DNA from: Schaalia odontolytica
Lineage (GTDB): Bacteria; Actinomycetota; Actinomycetes; Actinomycetales; Actinomycetaceae
Direction of reading: 5' to 3'
Assembly: GCF_009730335.1 (NCBI RefSeq)
Contig: NZ_CP046315.1
Location: 496,001 to 560,000, forward strand
Length of the DNA stretch: 64,000 bases
Made by a program: the position numbers and the translations under genes
Notes under the pieces: model-generated
Told to the model about the DNA's origin: nothing
Databases searched by the model: none
Seen by the model: only the letters and a program-made list of their open reading frames with translations
In this document: in pieces, positions 41,776-50,942 of the stretch
Position numbering within the stretch: position 1 is the first letter of the stretch
Layout of the letters: the number at the start of each line of letters is the position of its first letter

Positions 41776-44658
41776 GTGACCCAGCACGCCCGAACACAGC
41801 GCCGCGCCACGCGGTTCTCACGCTTCGCGGTCGCGTTCGCGGTCTGCGCGGCCGTCACCGCCGCGCCGATCCTGCCCAACGCGGCCCAGCCTGCCCAGGC
41901 TGCGGCCGAGGGAGTCCCCAGCGGGTCTCTGCCCGCGACCTTCGCCACGGGGGGCATGGGACGCTTCAAGGACTCCATCCAGTGGCTCCAGTGGGCCGAC
42001 TACGACAAGGACTTCAAGGGCAAAGAGAAGCCCAATGTCCCCGTCCTCGGCGTGGGCGAGGGGCCGAAGGAGTTCATCAACCACCGCGACCTGGGCGACG
42101 CGGGCTCCCTGGTGACCACCTGCACCCTGTCCAACCTCACCCACGACACCCCCGCGCCCGGCACGCCCAAGCAGCAGACCGAGGGGCCCCTGGTCGCCAC
42201 CATCCCGGGCGCCTGGGCGGGCGACGCCCTGGACAACCTCTACAACGTCGGCGGACCCGGCTCGTGGAGTGACGGCTCCGAGGTGTGGCACTCCGGGCTG
42301 ACCTACCCCAAGGACTACGTCAACAAGAATCAGATGGTGATCGGCCTGGCCAACGGATACGCCTACAACGGGGGAAACGCCTGGGACGGCAAGAAATGGG
42401 ATCAGACCACCGACCACCGACCCACCGGCTACAACGCCCGGGTGAGCGTCGACTACAGCTGCAAGGCCGAGATCTACGGCAGCGACGGCACGATCACCAA
42501 CGTTCCCATCCAGGGCCTCGTCTTCGCCGACGCCGAGGCCTCCTCCAGGCGCTTCGGCATCAAGAGCTGGGCCACCAGCGACCGCCAGGATGAGTGGGTC
42601 CAGGCCACCGTGAAGAAGACCGACGGCAACAGGCCCCCGCGCTGGAGGGTCCTGGACACCATGCGCTCGCGCGCCTGCATCAGCAAGAACACCGGCAAGC
42701 AGGTCACCACCGACGGCATCGTCTCCGACGGTGGGCGTACCCTGCGCCTCATGCCCTCCGACGAGGAATGCGTCTACCAGTCGGGCGGCACCTACTCCAA
42801 GCCGAACGGCTACGGAGGCCCCGACGCCGTCATGTTCATGGAGGGCGCCACCTCCGCCACCGTCACCATGCAGGGCGCGGGCTACTCCGCCGTTGCGCTC
42901 GGCCTCGTGGTCGCCACCGACTACGGCGACGCCCCCGACTCATACGGCATCGCCTCCTCCGTCTTCCAGCCCACCTGGGAGGGCGGCGAGGTTCGCTCGA
43001 CCACCGACCTCTTCAAGGTCTCCCCCCAGGCCCGAATGAACATGGACAGGGTGTCCCCCCGCCTCGGCGCCTACATCGATGCCGAGCCCAACCAACCCTT
43101 CAGCGCCGACGCCCTCGGCGACGATATAGACGATTCGACGAACGACGAAGACTCCGTGACCCTACCCGCCGACGGTATCCGCACCCAGCCCGGCGCCACC
43201 TACAACCTGTCCCCCACGTGCGCGGGCGCGGGCAAGGTGGCCGGCTGGATCGACTGGAACCACAACGGCACCTTTGATGCCGGTGAGAAGTCCAACGAGG
43301 CGCCCTGCGCATCCGGCAAGGCGCAACTGTCGTGGACGGTCCCCGCCGACGTCGTGCGTTCCGTCGACGGCGAGGACGGAGTCGGCAGCGCCACCTACAT
43401 GCGACTGCGCATCACCGCCGACAACAACGGCAACGGCCAAAAGCCCGTCGGCGGCACCGCCACCGGCGAGGTCGAGGACTACCGCGTCGCAGTGCGCGTT
43501 CCCACCCTGCAGCTGGTCAAGAACGTCGACAACAAGTACGCCACCGCCGAGGTCGCGGGCCTGGGTGCCGACCAGTGGACACTCACCGGCGGCGCGGGCA
43601 CCTACACCGCGACGGGCAACGGCACTACGGGAGGGCCCACCGTCGTGCGCACCGGCAACAACGACCTCTCCGAGACCACCGCCAACCCCGCCGGCGCGGG
43701 ATACGAGATGGGCCAGTGGAGCTGCGAGCAGGCCCCCGGAACCGTGGGCGAAAACTACTCCTCGTCCCTCAGTGGCACCACGACGGACGGACGGGCGCAG
43801 CTCCAGGTGCGCGGCACCGACCGCGTCCTGTGCACGATCACGAACACCGCGAAGCCAGGCTCGCTGACCTGGAATAAGGTCGACTCCGACGGAATCACAC
43901 CCCTGGCGGGCACCACCTGGACTCTGACCGGGCCGAGTGTGCCCCGCAACGCCACGGTCGAGGACTGCACCGCCGGCCCGTGCCCCGCCCAGCCCTACAA
44001 GGACCAGGATCCGGCCCCCGGATCCTTCGCGATCAAGGACCTCAAGTGGGGGACCTACACCGTGCGTGAGACCAGCGCCCCCGTCGGCTACCAGGTGAAC
44101 CTGCAGGCATACACCTTCCCGCAGATCGCCCCCGCTTCCCTCGAGGCAACCCTGAATGCCGCCGTCGTCAACGAACGCAAGACCGGATCACTCACCTGGA
44201 AGAAGGTCGACGCATCGAACACGGCTACCGCGCTGGAAGGCTCGGAGTGGACCATCAGCGGCGGTGCGCTGCCGGGCGCCGTGACCATCATGGACTGCAA
44301 GGCCGCCTCGGCTGCCCAGTGCCCCAAGCCGGCGGGCGCGACCTACTACGACTCCGACCCTGCCGCGGGTTTCTTCGCGGTGACGGGCCTGCCGTGGAGT
44401 GACACTGCGTATGCTCTGACGGAGAAGAAGGCCCCGGCCGGCTACCGCCTCGACGCGACGCCGCGACCCTTCACCATCACTAAGGATGCGCTCGACTACG
44501 CCTTCGCGCCCATCACCAACGACAAGCAGGGTGTTCCCGCCATCCCGCTTACCGGTGGTTTTGGCGCTGACGCCTACGTGATCGGCGGCATCGTCGCTGG
44601 CCTAGGCGCCACCGGCGCGGCCGCGGCCATCAGGCGCCGTAAGGCCCGCACGGCATGA
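41776..44658 (+). CDS. Large surface adhesin / pilus tip protein with LPXTG-like signal
   Basis: A 960-residue cell-wall-anchored protein. Signal peptide about 1-40; residues 45-400 are a large N-terminal adhesive region of the CshA/thioester-like sort; GDAPDSYG (about 383) through GEVEDYRV (about 575) is a GEVED-type domain; two Cna-B-like domains follow (each starting GSLTW-KVD, near 695 and 800). The sorting signal is IPLTGG, then a hydrophobic helix and IRRRKARTA tail. GTG 41776 is preceded by GGAGTTGAA. The position between major pilin and sortase fits the tip or minor subunit. Ligand unknown. Confidence 0.88.
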   Translation: MTQHARTQRRATRFSRFAVAFAVCAAVTAAPILPNAAQPAQAAAEGVPSGSLPATFATGGMGRFKDSIQWLQWADYDKDFKGKEKPNVPVLGVGEGPKEFINHRDLGDAGSLVTTCTLSNLTHDTPAPGTPKQQTEGPLVATIPGAWAGDALDNLYNVGGPGSWSDGSEVWHSGLTYPKDYVNKNQMVIGLANGYAYNGGNAWDGKKWDQTTDHRPTGYNARVSVDYSCKAEIYGSDGTITNVPIQGLVFADAEASSRRFGIKSWATSDRQDEWVQATVKKTDGNRPPRWRVLDTMRSRACISKNTGKQVTTDGIVSDGGRTLRLMPSDEECVYQSGGTYSKPNGYGGPDAVMFMEGATSATVTMQGAGYSAVALGLVVATDYGDAPDSYGIASSVFQPTWEGGEVRSTTDLFKVSPQARMNMDRVSPRLGAYIDAEPNQPFSADALGDDIDDSTNDEDSVTLPADGIRTQPGATYNLSPTCAGAGKVAGWIDWNHNGTFDAGEKSNEAPCASGKAQLSWTVPADVVRSVDGEDGVGSATYMRLRITADNNGNGQKPVGGTATGEVEDYRVAVRVPTLQLVKNVDNKYATAEVAGLGADQWTLTGGAGTYTATGNGTTGGPTVVRTGNNDLSETTANPAGAGYEMGQWSCEQAPGTVGENYSSSLSGTTTDGRAQLQVRGTDRVLCTITNTAKPGSLTWNKVDSDGITPLAGTTWTLTGPSVPRNATVEDCTAGPCPAQPYKDQDPAPGSFAIKDLKWGTYTVRETSAPVGYQVNLQAYTFPQIAPASLEATLNAAVVNERKTGSLTWKKVDASNTATALEGSEWTISGGALPGAVTIMDCKAASAAQCPKPAGATYYDSDPAAGFFAVTGLPWSDTAYALTEKKAPAGYRLDATPRPFTITKDALDYAFAPITNDKQGVPAIPLTGGFGADAYVIGGIVAGLGATGAAAAIRRRKARTA

Positions 44659-45653
44659 TGCGCCCCGGGGGACCCGAGAGACGGGTCCCCCGGCGCACGC
44701 GCGCTATGGCTCCAGCTCCCGACACCGCACCGGCAACGCCGAGTGCCTCCGCAACCTCCTCGACCGCTCCCCGCGACGCGCGGCGGTGGAGGTTCTCCGT
44801 GATCTCCCTGATTCCCTCCCTCCTCGCCCTGGCGGGAATGCTCCTCTTCCTCTACCCGTCGATCTCCGCGTGGATCGTTCAGTACAACCAATCCCAGATC
44901 ATCGCCCAGTACGAGGACTCCGTGAGCAAGGCCGATCCCTCCGCCGCGGAGCAGCTTGCCCTCGCCCACCGCTACAACGACGCCCTGAGCTCGGGGGCCG
45001 TCCTCCAGGCCAACTCGAACGTGCCCACCGGCGACGGGACAAGCGGGGACGCGAGCCTGGACTACAACGCGATCCTCGCCGCCGACAGCTCCGGGCTCAT
45101 GGGCAGGCTCAAGGTTCCCGCCGCCGACATCGACCTGCCCATCTACCACGGCACCGACGATGAGACGCTCCTGCGCGGCCTCGGACACCTGGAGGGAACG
45201 TCGCTCCCCGTCGGCGGGCAGGGGCAGCGCACCGTCGTCACCGGACACCGTGGGCTGGCCGAGGCGCGCATGTTTACCGACCTCGACAAGGTGCAGGTCG
45301 GAGACACCTTCACCTTCGAGGTGTTCGGGGAGGTTCTCACCTACCGGGTCTTCGACAAGAAGGTCGTCAACCCCGAGGAGACCGAAGCCCTGCGCTCCGA
45401 ACCCGGCCGAGACCTCGCCACGCTCGTGACGTGTACCCCCCTGGGCATCAACACGCACCGCATCCTCGTCACCGGGGAGCGCGTCTACCCCACGCCGCAA
45501 CGCGACATTGACGCTGCGGGTGCCGCCCCCGACATCCCCGGCTTCCCCTGGTGGGCGCTCGGTCTCCTGGGGGGAGTCTCACTGATCGGTCTGTACATCT
45601 GGCGATCCGGTTACCCGCCGCGCCCCAAGAGGCGTCCAACACTGAACAAATGA
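44655..45653 (+). CDS. Class C (pilus) sortase
   Basis: Transpeptidase that links pilin subunits. It has an N-terminal and a C-terminal membrane helix, catalytic His in VVTGHRGL (about residue 197) and Cys/Arg in TLVTCTPLGINTHRILVTGER (about 257-275), and a C-terminal helix WWALGLLGGVSLIGLYIW, all class C features. No clear lid DPW/DPF motif was seen. The longest frame starts at ATG 44655 overlapping the adhesin stop, but a strong hairpin covers 44660-44696, so translation may begin at ATG 44706 (MAPAPDTAP), just after the hairpin; neither has a clear ribosome site. Confidence 0.92.
   Translation: MMRPGGPERRVPRRTRAMAPAPDTAPATPSASATSSTAPRDARRWRFSVISLIPSLLALAGMLLFLYPSISAWIVQYNQSQIIAQYEDSVSKADPSAAEQLALAHRYNDALSSGAVLQANSNVPTGDGTSGDASLDYNAILAADSSGLMGRLKVPAADIDLPIYHGTDDETLLRGLGHLEGTSLPVGGQGQRTVVTGHRGLAEARMFTDLDKVQVGDTFTFEVFGEVLTYRVFDKKVVNPEETEALRSEPGRDLATLVTCTPLGINTHRILVTGERVYPTPQRDIDAAGAAPDIPGFPWWALGLLGGVSLIGLYIWRSGYPPRPKRRPTLNK
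44660..44696 (+). terminator. Hairpin at the adhesin/sortase junction
   Basis: GCGCC-C-CGGGGGACCCG pairs with CGGGTCCCCCGGCGC around an AGAGA loop, starting two bases after the adhesin stop and lying inside the longest possible sortase frame. Confidence 0.6.
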
Positions 45654-45907
45654 GAGAAAATATCGCCGATTAGGCCCCGTGGTGGCGCTCGCGCCGCAGG
45701 GTGACGCCGAGCCGGGCATTAGCACTATCGCGCCCGGCGTGGCACAATCAGGTGAACGCGGCGTCGGTGTGACCGCAATATGCACGGTCGACCGACGCCC
45801 CGATGGCGACGGGGAAGAGGGTGCAATGACACGACGAGCGACGGCGGTGCCTCGCACCGATCGCGCCCGGACCGTCCCGCTCCCGCGCCCAGGCGAAAGG
45901 TACGGCA
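45654..45907. other. Spacer between the pilus cluster and the resumed Bat-type operon
   Basis: About 250 bases. A 30-codon frame with ATG 45826 (ribosome site GAAGAGG) ends at 45918, overlapping the next gene; it is rich in Arg and Pro and may be a leader frame for coupling or chance. No other feature is evident. Confidence 0.4.
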
Positions 45908-46420
45908 ATGTCCGGTAACCTCATTGAAGGCCTTCAAGAACCCGTCATATACCCCCACTGGATGTGGATCTTGGGGGTCGCACTGCTCCTCGCCGTCCTC
46001 GGCTGGGTAGCGTACAGTCTGTGGGCCTGGTGGCACTCACGCGAGGGCAGCGTCACTCACCTGCAGACCATCTCCCAGGCCAGGCGGGCCCGATACCACG
46101 ACTACGTCAACCAGATCGCCCAGCGCCGCGCCTGCGGAGAACTTGACGAGCGCGGAACCCACCTGGCGGTGGCCGGCCTCATGCGCGCCCTCGGCACCGA
46201 GCGCTCCGGCCGCGACCTCGAGGTGGCCACCGTCGCGGAGATCCGCGCCCTCGTCCCCACCTGGCCCCAGCTGGCTCTCGTCCTGGAGGCCTGCGAGACG
46301 CCGAGCTTCATCGGCGAACGCGCCGATGGCGCCGCTGGGGGACCCTCCCTGCCCGGCGGCGCACAGGGGGCGGGCGGCACCGACATCCTGATCCTTGCCT
46401 CGCAGGCGGTAGACGCATGA
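45908..46420 (+). CDS. DUF4381-like membrane protein of Bat-type operon
   Basis: A 170-residue protein with one N-terminal membrane helix (WILGVALLLAVLGWVAYSLW) and a cytoplasmic helical domain. Size, topology and position before two VWA genes match the short DUF4381-type component of MoxR/VWA operons, but sequence similarity cannot be verified here. It overlaps the next gene by four bases (ATGA). Confidence 0.6.
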   Translation: MSGNLIEGLQEPVIYPHWMWILGVALLLAVLGWVAYSLWAWWHSREGSVTHLQTISQARRARYHDYVNQIAQRRACGELDERGTHLAVAGLMRALGTERSGRDLEVATVAEIRALVPTWPQLALVLEACETPSFIGERADGAAGGPSLPGGAQGAGGTDILILASQAVDA

Positions 46421-47433
46421 GATTCACCTGGCTCATCTTCGTCGTCCTCGGTGTCGTGCTCGCCGCGACCTGCGCCGGCTGGCTGCTCGCCCGTCGAGCC
46501 GGCGTGCGTTCGGGCAAGAAGGGGTGGGTGGCAAACACGGGCTACCTGCGCGGCCTGCCGAAGTACCAGGCGCTCGTGCGTCGCACGCGCGCCTCGCTGG
46601 CCATGGCCTTCGTCTGCTTCCTGATCGCCGTCATCGCGACCTCCGTGTCGGCGGGCGCGCCCGTCGACCGCTACGTCAAGCATGACAAGTCTGCGAGCCG
46701 CGACATCGTCCTGTGCTTGGATGCCTCCGGATCGATGCTGCCCTACGACTCGAAGATCGGCGGGGCTTTCCGAGAGATCATCTCCCACTTCGAGGGTGAG
46801 AGGATCTCGCTGCAGCTGTGGGACGCATACTCGATGACGATGTTCCCGCTCACCGACGACTACGAAATGGCCACCGACGTTCTCCAGGACATGTCGGACA
46901 CGATCGACACCGGCCTGACGCGCATTGGCGGCAGGTTGAGCGCGACGCAGGAACTCTTCGACTACCTTGCGCCCGTCATGGATGAGAACCAGGAAGTCTC
47001 CTCGATCGTCGGCGATGGCCTGGCCTCGTGCGTCATGGGTTTCGACCATAACGACAAGCAGCGTTCCCGCACCATCCTGCTGGCCACCGACAACGAGGTG
47101 TACGGCGACGGCGTCTACAACCTGAGCGAGGCGATCGAATTCGCGAAGAGCCAGGGTGTGACGGTCACCGCGCTGTACCCGGGATCGGATATCACCCTGA
47201 GCTCCGAGGCCCTGCAGCTGCGTGACGAGGTCCGTAAGACCGGCGGCGACTTCTACGATGCCTCGTCCCCATCGTCCGTGGATCGTGTGGTGAAGCAGAT
47301 CGAGGCCGAACAGAAAGAAGAACTCGACTCCGCTGGCAAGATGCTGGAGACGGACCGCCCCGGCGCCGCCCTCGGGTGGACACTCTTCGGCGTCGTGTCC
47401 CTGCTCGGTCTGCTGGCGTTCGGGAGGCTCTGA
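46417..47433 (+). CDS. VWA-domain membrane protein (BatA-like)
   Basis: A 338-residue protein with two N-terminal helices, a von Willebrand A domain with a complete MIDAS start (LCLDASGSM, about residue 104) and a C-terminal helix. Fits BatA of the MoxR-associated operon. The wider role of these operons (stress tolerance, periplasmic maturation) is known only in outline. The next VWA gene starts one base after its stop. Confidence 0.85.
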   Translation: MRFTWLIFVVLGVVLAATCAGWLLARRAGVRSGKKGWVANTGYLRGLPKYQALVRRTRASLAMAFVCFLIAVIATSVSAGAPVDRYVKHDKSASRDIVLCLDASGSMLPYDSKIGGAFREIISHFEGERISLQLWDAYSMTMFPLTDDYEMATDVLQDMSDTIDTGLTRIGGRLSATQELFDYLAPVMDENQEVSSIVGDGLASCVMGFDHNDKQRSRTILLATDNEVYGDGVYNLSEAIEFAKSQGVTVTALYPGSDITLSSEALQLRDEVRKTGGDFYDASSPSSVDRVVKQIEAEQKEELDSAGKMLETDRPGAALGWTLFGVVSLLGLLAFGRL

Positions 47434-47434
47434 C

Positions 47435-48469
47435 ATGATTTTTCGCCCCGTCTTTCACCTGGCTGTCCTGGGCATCATCGCCGTGCTCGGCGCGCTCTTC
47501 GTGTTCCTGTCGGCCAAGCGTGCCACCCGCCGCCACGTCATGGATGTTCTGCGTCGCTTCCTCATCGTCGTCACAGTCATCATCATGGGCGCAGGCCCGT
47601 CGATCCCCGGCGAGGCCCAGGAAGTGACCTCGACCCTCGAGGTCTACTTCGTCATTGACCGCACCGGCTCCATGGCCGCCGAGGACTGGGACGGCAGCAA
47701 GCCCCGCATCGACGGCGTGCGCAACGACATCTCGATCATGATGAACATCCTCACCGGCTCACGCTTCTCCATCATGTCCTGGGATTCGAGAGCCCACACG
47801 GACCTGCCGTTAACCTCCGACGCCTCCGCGGTCATCTCATACATGGATTCCTTCGACCGCGAGCTCTCCAGTTCCTCCCAGGGATCGTCGGTGAACCGAC
47901 CCGCCCAAGACCTCGCCAAGCTCCTGAAGAAAAACAAGGAACGCCACCCCCAGAACGTGCGCGCCCTCTTCGTCTTCTCCGACGGCGAGACCTCCAACCA
48001 GAACCACTGGACCAGCGCACCCTCGGGTGAGGCCAGCGACTGGGATGCTGTCAAGGAGTACATCGATGGCGGCCTCGTCCTCGGCTACGGTACCGAGGAA
48101 GGTGGCCCCATGAAGGTACTGCGCCTGGGCGACAGCGGCTCCCAGAGCGGCGGTGAACCCGAGTACATCCACGACTCCTCGCAGCCTGGTAACCCGATCG
48201 CCATTTCGAAGATCGACGAGGCCGCCCTGAAGGATGTCGCCTCACGCGTAGGCGTCGACTACGTGCACTCGCCCGACAAGTCGGCGATCGAATCGCACGC
48301 TCGTTCCGTGCTCGACAAGGCGACGACGCTCGCCGAGTCGCGCAATCTGAAAGACACGTATCGCTACATCATCTGGCCCTTCGCGCTCCTTCTCGGGGCT
48401 CTCCTCGCGTGGGAGGGTGCCACGCTGGCGCTGCGCGCCCAACAGTTGAGGAACTCCCATGCCATCTGA
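47435..48469 (+). CDS. VWA-domain membrane protein (BatB-like)
   Basis: A 344-residue protein with N-terminal helices, VWA domain with MIDAS VIDRTGSMAAED (DxTxS variant, about residue 72) and a C-terminal helix. Paralogous to the preceding gene, as BatA and BatB usually are. It overlaps the TPR gene by 11 bases. Confidence 0.85.
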   Translation: MIFRPVFHLAVLGIIAVLGALFVFLSAKRATRRHVMDVLRRFLIVVTVIIMGAGPSIPGEAQEVTSTLEVYFVIDRTGSMAAEDWDGSKPRIDGVRNDISIMMNILTGSRFSIMSWDSRAHTDLPLTSDASAVISYMDSFDRELSSSSQGSSVNRPAQDLAKLLKKNKERHPQNVRALFVFSDGETSNQNHWTSAPSGEASDWDAVKEYIDGGLVLGYGTEEGGPMKVLRLGDSGSQSGGEPEYIHDSSQPGNPIAISKIDEAALKDVASRVGVDYVHSPDKSAIESHARSVLDKATTLAESRNLKDTYRYIIWPFALLLGALLAWEGATLALRAQQLRNSHAI

Positions 48470-49496
48470 GAACTCGCAGCCTGAAGCAGACCTCCTCCCC
48501 TTTGGCGCGCCCCAGGTCGATCCCGTCGATGCGTCCGTTCGTGCGAAGCTCACCAAAGCCTCGTCGGGCAAACAGAAGATCCAGCGCAACCCCCGTGCGC
48601 TGCGCCCTCTGTGGTACTCCATTCCGATCCTCGTCATCGTGCTGAGCGTCGCCGCGTACCTGATCGGCCTCTCGCTCTGGTCGCGCTCGTCCCTGAGCCA
48701 CTGGAAGGCGCAGGAATACAACATCGCCCAGACGGGCTACGAAGGCCAGATGGCGTGGACGAAGATCGGCATCGAGCGCTGGGTCGCGCACTACAACCGC
48801 GGCACCACTCTCGTGCGTCAGGGACAGACCGACGAGGGCGTGACGGACCTGCGTACCGCCTTCGACCTCGTCCCCAAGGCCACCGAGGTCAAGCCGGGCC
48901 GACTCGAGCCCTTCTCCTACGAATGCCGCGTTCGCGTCAACCTCGCGATCGGCATCGAGATTCAGGGCGACGTGCAGGCTGCCGCCGGCGCGTACGCAAA
49001 TGCCGCGACTATCTACCAGGAAGCCGAAGAGACCGTAGCGCCCTGTCAGACCGCCTCCAATTCCAGTCAGAACCAGTCTGACGACCAGAACCAGTCCGAT
49101 AACAAGGACCAGTCGAGTAACCAGAACCAGTCCGGCAAGCAGGGCCAGTCCGGTGACCAGCAGCAGTCTGGCAACCAGTCCGATAACCCCGCCGACCAGA
49201 ACAAGGAACGCGTCGAGGACAAGAAGCAGAAGGCTGAGGAGCAGTCCCAGGAGCAGGGCGACCAGCAGCAGGACCAGCAGGACAAGGGATCGAAGGATCA
49301 GCAGGACAAGGGATCGAAGGATCAGCAGACGAACCCGAGTCCCAGCCCGAGCCCCTCGCCGAACCCCTACGAGGGCGAGACCCCGGAAGAGAAGCAGCGC
49401 CGTGAGGAGCTGCAGCACAAGAACGATCAGCGTAACAAGGACCAGCGCGACAAGAAGGATGACCGCCGCAGCGGCAACCCGAACGGCGCCTGGTGA
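48459..49496 (+). CDS. TPR-like membrane protein with Gln/Ser/Asp-rich tail (BatC-like)
   Basis: A 345-residue protein: cytoplasmic N-terminus, one helix at about 48-70, a TPR-like helical region (HYNRGTTLVRQGQTDEGVTDLRTAF and following) to about 185, then a low-complexity tail of Asn/Gln/Ser/Asp repeats (units like NQSDDQNQSDN and KDQQDKGS) and a charged end. The order VWA-VWA-TPR corresponds to BatA-BatB-BatC. The tail DNA is repetitive and may vary in length between strains. Confidence 0.8.
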   Translation: MPSENSQPEADLLPFGAPQVDPVDASVRAKLTKASSGKQKIQRNPRALRPLWYSIPILVIVLSVAAYLIGLSLWSRSSLSHWKAQEYNIAQTGYEGQMAWTKIGIERWVAHYNRGTTLVRQGQTDEGVTDLRTAFDLVPKATEVKPGRLEPFSYECRVRVNLAIGIEIQGDVQAAAGAYANAATIYQEAEETVAPCQTASNSSQNQSDDQNQSDNKDQSSNQNQSGKQGQSGDQQQSGNQSDNPADQNKERVEDKKQKAEEQSQEQGDQQQDQQDKGSKDQQDKGSKDQQTNPSPSPSPSPNPYEGETPEEKQRREELQHKNDQRNKDQRDKKDDRRSGNPNGAW

Positions 49497-49548
49497 GGGC
49501 CGCAAGCCCGTCTCACTTTCGCTGTGACGTGCACCCATAAAACACCAC

Positions 49549-49567
49549 GGTGGCCCGGAAGGCCACC
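49549..49567 (+). terminator. Short hairpin upstream of purD
   Basis: GGTGGCC-CGGAA-GGCCACC; lies ten bases before the purD -10 and may terminate the upstream operon. Confidence 0.45.
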
Positions 49568-49576
49568 AAACACCGA

Positions 49577-49582
49577 TAGGCT
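49577..49582 (+). promoter_or_regulatory. -10 element TAGGCT, leaderless promoter of purD
   Basis: TAGGCT, six bases (TGAATC), then GTG 49589; the same hexamer and gap as at 15535. Confidence 0.55.
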
Positions 49583-49588
49583 TGAATC

Positions 49589-50923
49589 GTGAAGGTTCTT
49601 CTCGTTGGTAACGGGGGTCGCGAACACGCGATCGCCCGTGCGCTTGTACGAACGTCCACCCCCGAGCATCCTGTTCAGCTCGTCGTCCAGGCGGGTAACC
49701 CCGCGCTGGAGCAGCTGGGTCGCTCCCTGACAATGGATCCCCTGGATCCGAAGGACGTCGTCCGTCGCGCCACGTCTGAGAACGTCGACCTCGTGGTCGT
49801 CGGCCCCGAGGCGCCGCTCGTCGCGGGCGTCGCGGATGCGGTCCTGGACTACGGAATCCCCGTTTTTGGCCCGACGAAGGACGCGGCGCGTCTCGAGGCC
49901 TCCAAGTCTTTCGCGAAGCAGGTCATGGCCGATGCCGGCGTGGCGACGGCTCGCGCCTTCACGTGCACCACGATGGACGAGGTCGAGGCCGCGTTCGACG
50001 ATCTGGGTGCCCCCTACGTCGTGAAGGATGACGCGCTTGCCGCCGGCAAGGGCGTCGTCGTGACCACCGACCGCGCCCAGGCCTCGGAGCATGCGCGCGC
50101 CTGCCTGTCGCGCGACGGGGGAGCGGTCGTCATCGAGGACTACCTCGACGGCCCCGAGGTCTCCCTCTTCTGTTTCGCCGACGGTGCTACCGTCGTGCCG
50201 CTGCAGCCCGCGCAGGACTTCAAGCGCGTGGGCGACGGCAACGAGGGCCCGAACACGGGCGGCATGGGCGCCTACAGCCCCCTGCCGTGGCTCCCCGAAG
50301 AGGCCACGCAGCGCATTGTCGACGAGGTGGCCCAGCCCGTCATCACCGAGATGGCGCGTCGCGGCACCCCCTTCCGCGGCCTCCTGTACTGCGGCCTCGC
50401 GATGACCTCGAAGGGCATCCGCGTCGTCGAATTCAACGTGCGTTTCGGCGACCCGGAGACCCAGGCGGTCCTCGAGCGCCTCGACTCCCCGCTGGCCCCC
50501 ATCCTGTACGCGGCCGCGACCGGCACTCTCGCCAAGGTCCCCGCCCCCGTGTGGAGCGAGGACGCGGCCGTCACGGTCGTCATGGCCTCGGGCGGCTACC
50601 CGGGCCCCACGGATACCGGACATGAGATCACGGGTATCGAAGCGGCCGAGGAGCTCGACGGCATCCACGTCATCCACGCCGGTACCTCTGAGGAGATCAC
50701 CGACGACCCGACCGACGTCGCAGCCGGATGCTGCGGCTTCGAACCGACCTACGCACTGGTGAACTCCGGCGGCCGAGTTCTCGATGTCGTCGCCCGAGCG
50801 GCCACGCTCGACGAGGCGCGGGCGCTCGCCTATCGCGGCGTCGACCTCATTCACTTCGACGGGGAGCACCACCGCAGCGACATCGCGACGTGGCCCGCCG
50901 ACCTGGTCGTCACCCTCGACTGA
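49589..50923 (+). CDS. purD: Phosphoribosylamine-glycine ligase (GAR synthetase)
   Basis: Second step of purine synthesis: phosphoribosylamine + glycine + ATP to glycinamide ribonucleotide. At 444 residues it shows the PurD N-terminus (MKVLLVGNGGREHAIA), ATP-grasp segments (YVVKDDALAAGKGVVVT, GGMGAYSP) and the metal site in EFNVRFGDPETQ. The start is GTG 49589, fixed by the leaderless promoter and family start. First gene of a purDCSQL run. Confidence 0.97.
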   Translation: MKVLLVGNGGREHAIARALVRTSTPEHPVQLVVQAGNPALEQLGRSLTMDPLDPKDVVRRATSENVDLVVVGPEAPLVAGVADAVLDYGIPVFGPTKDAARLEASKSFAKQVMADAGVATARAFTCTTMDEVEAAFDDLGAPYVVKDDALAAGKGVVVTTDRAQASEHARACLSRDGGAVVIEDYLDGPEVSLFCFADGATVVPLQPAQDFKRVGDGNEGPNTGGMGAYSPLPWLPEEATQRIVDEVAQPVITEMARRGTPFRGLLYCGLAMTSKGIRVVEFNVRFGDPETQAVLERLDSPLAPILYAAATGTLAKVPAPVWSEDAAVTVVMASGGYPGPTDTGHEITGIEAAEELDGIHVIHAGTSEEITDDPTDVAAGCCGFEPTYALVNSGGRVLDVVARAATLDEARALAYRGVDLIHFDGEHHRSDIATWPADLVVTLD

Positions 50924-50942
50924 GAAACCCCTGAGGAACATC

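Noticed and set aside
45826-45918. 30-codon frame before the DUF4381-like gene as a real gene
   Set aside because: Arg/Pro-rich, overlaps the next start, no similarity visible; mentioned only under the spacer entry.
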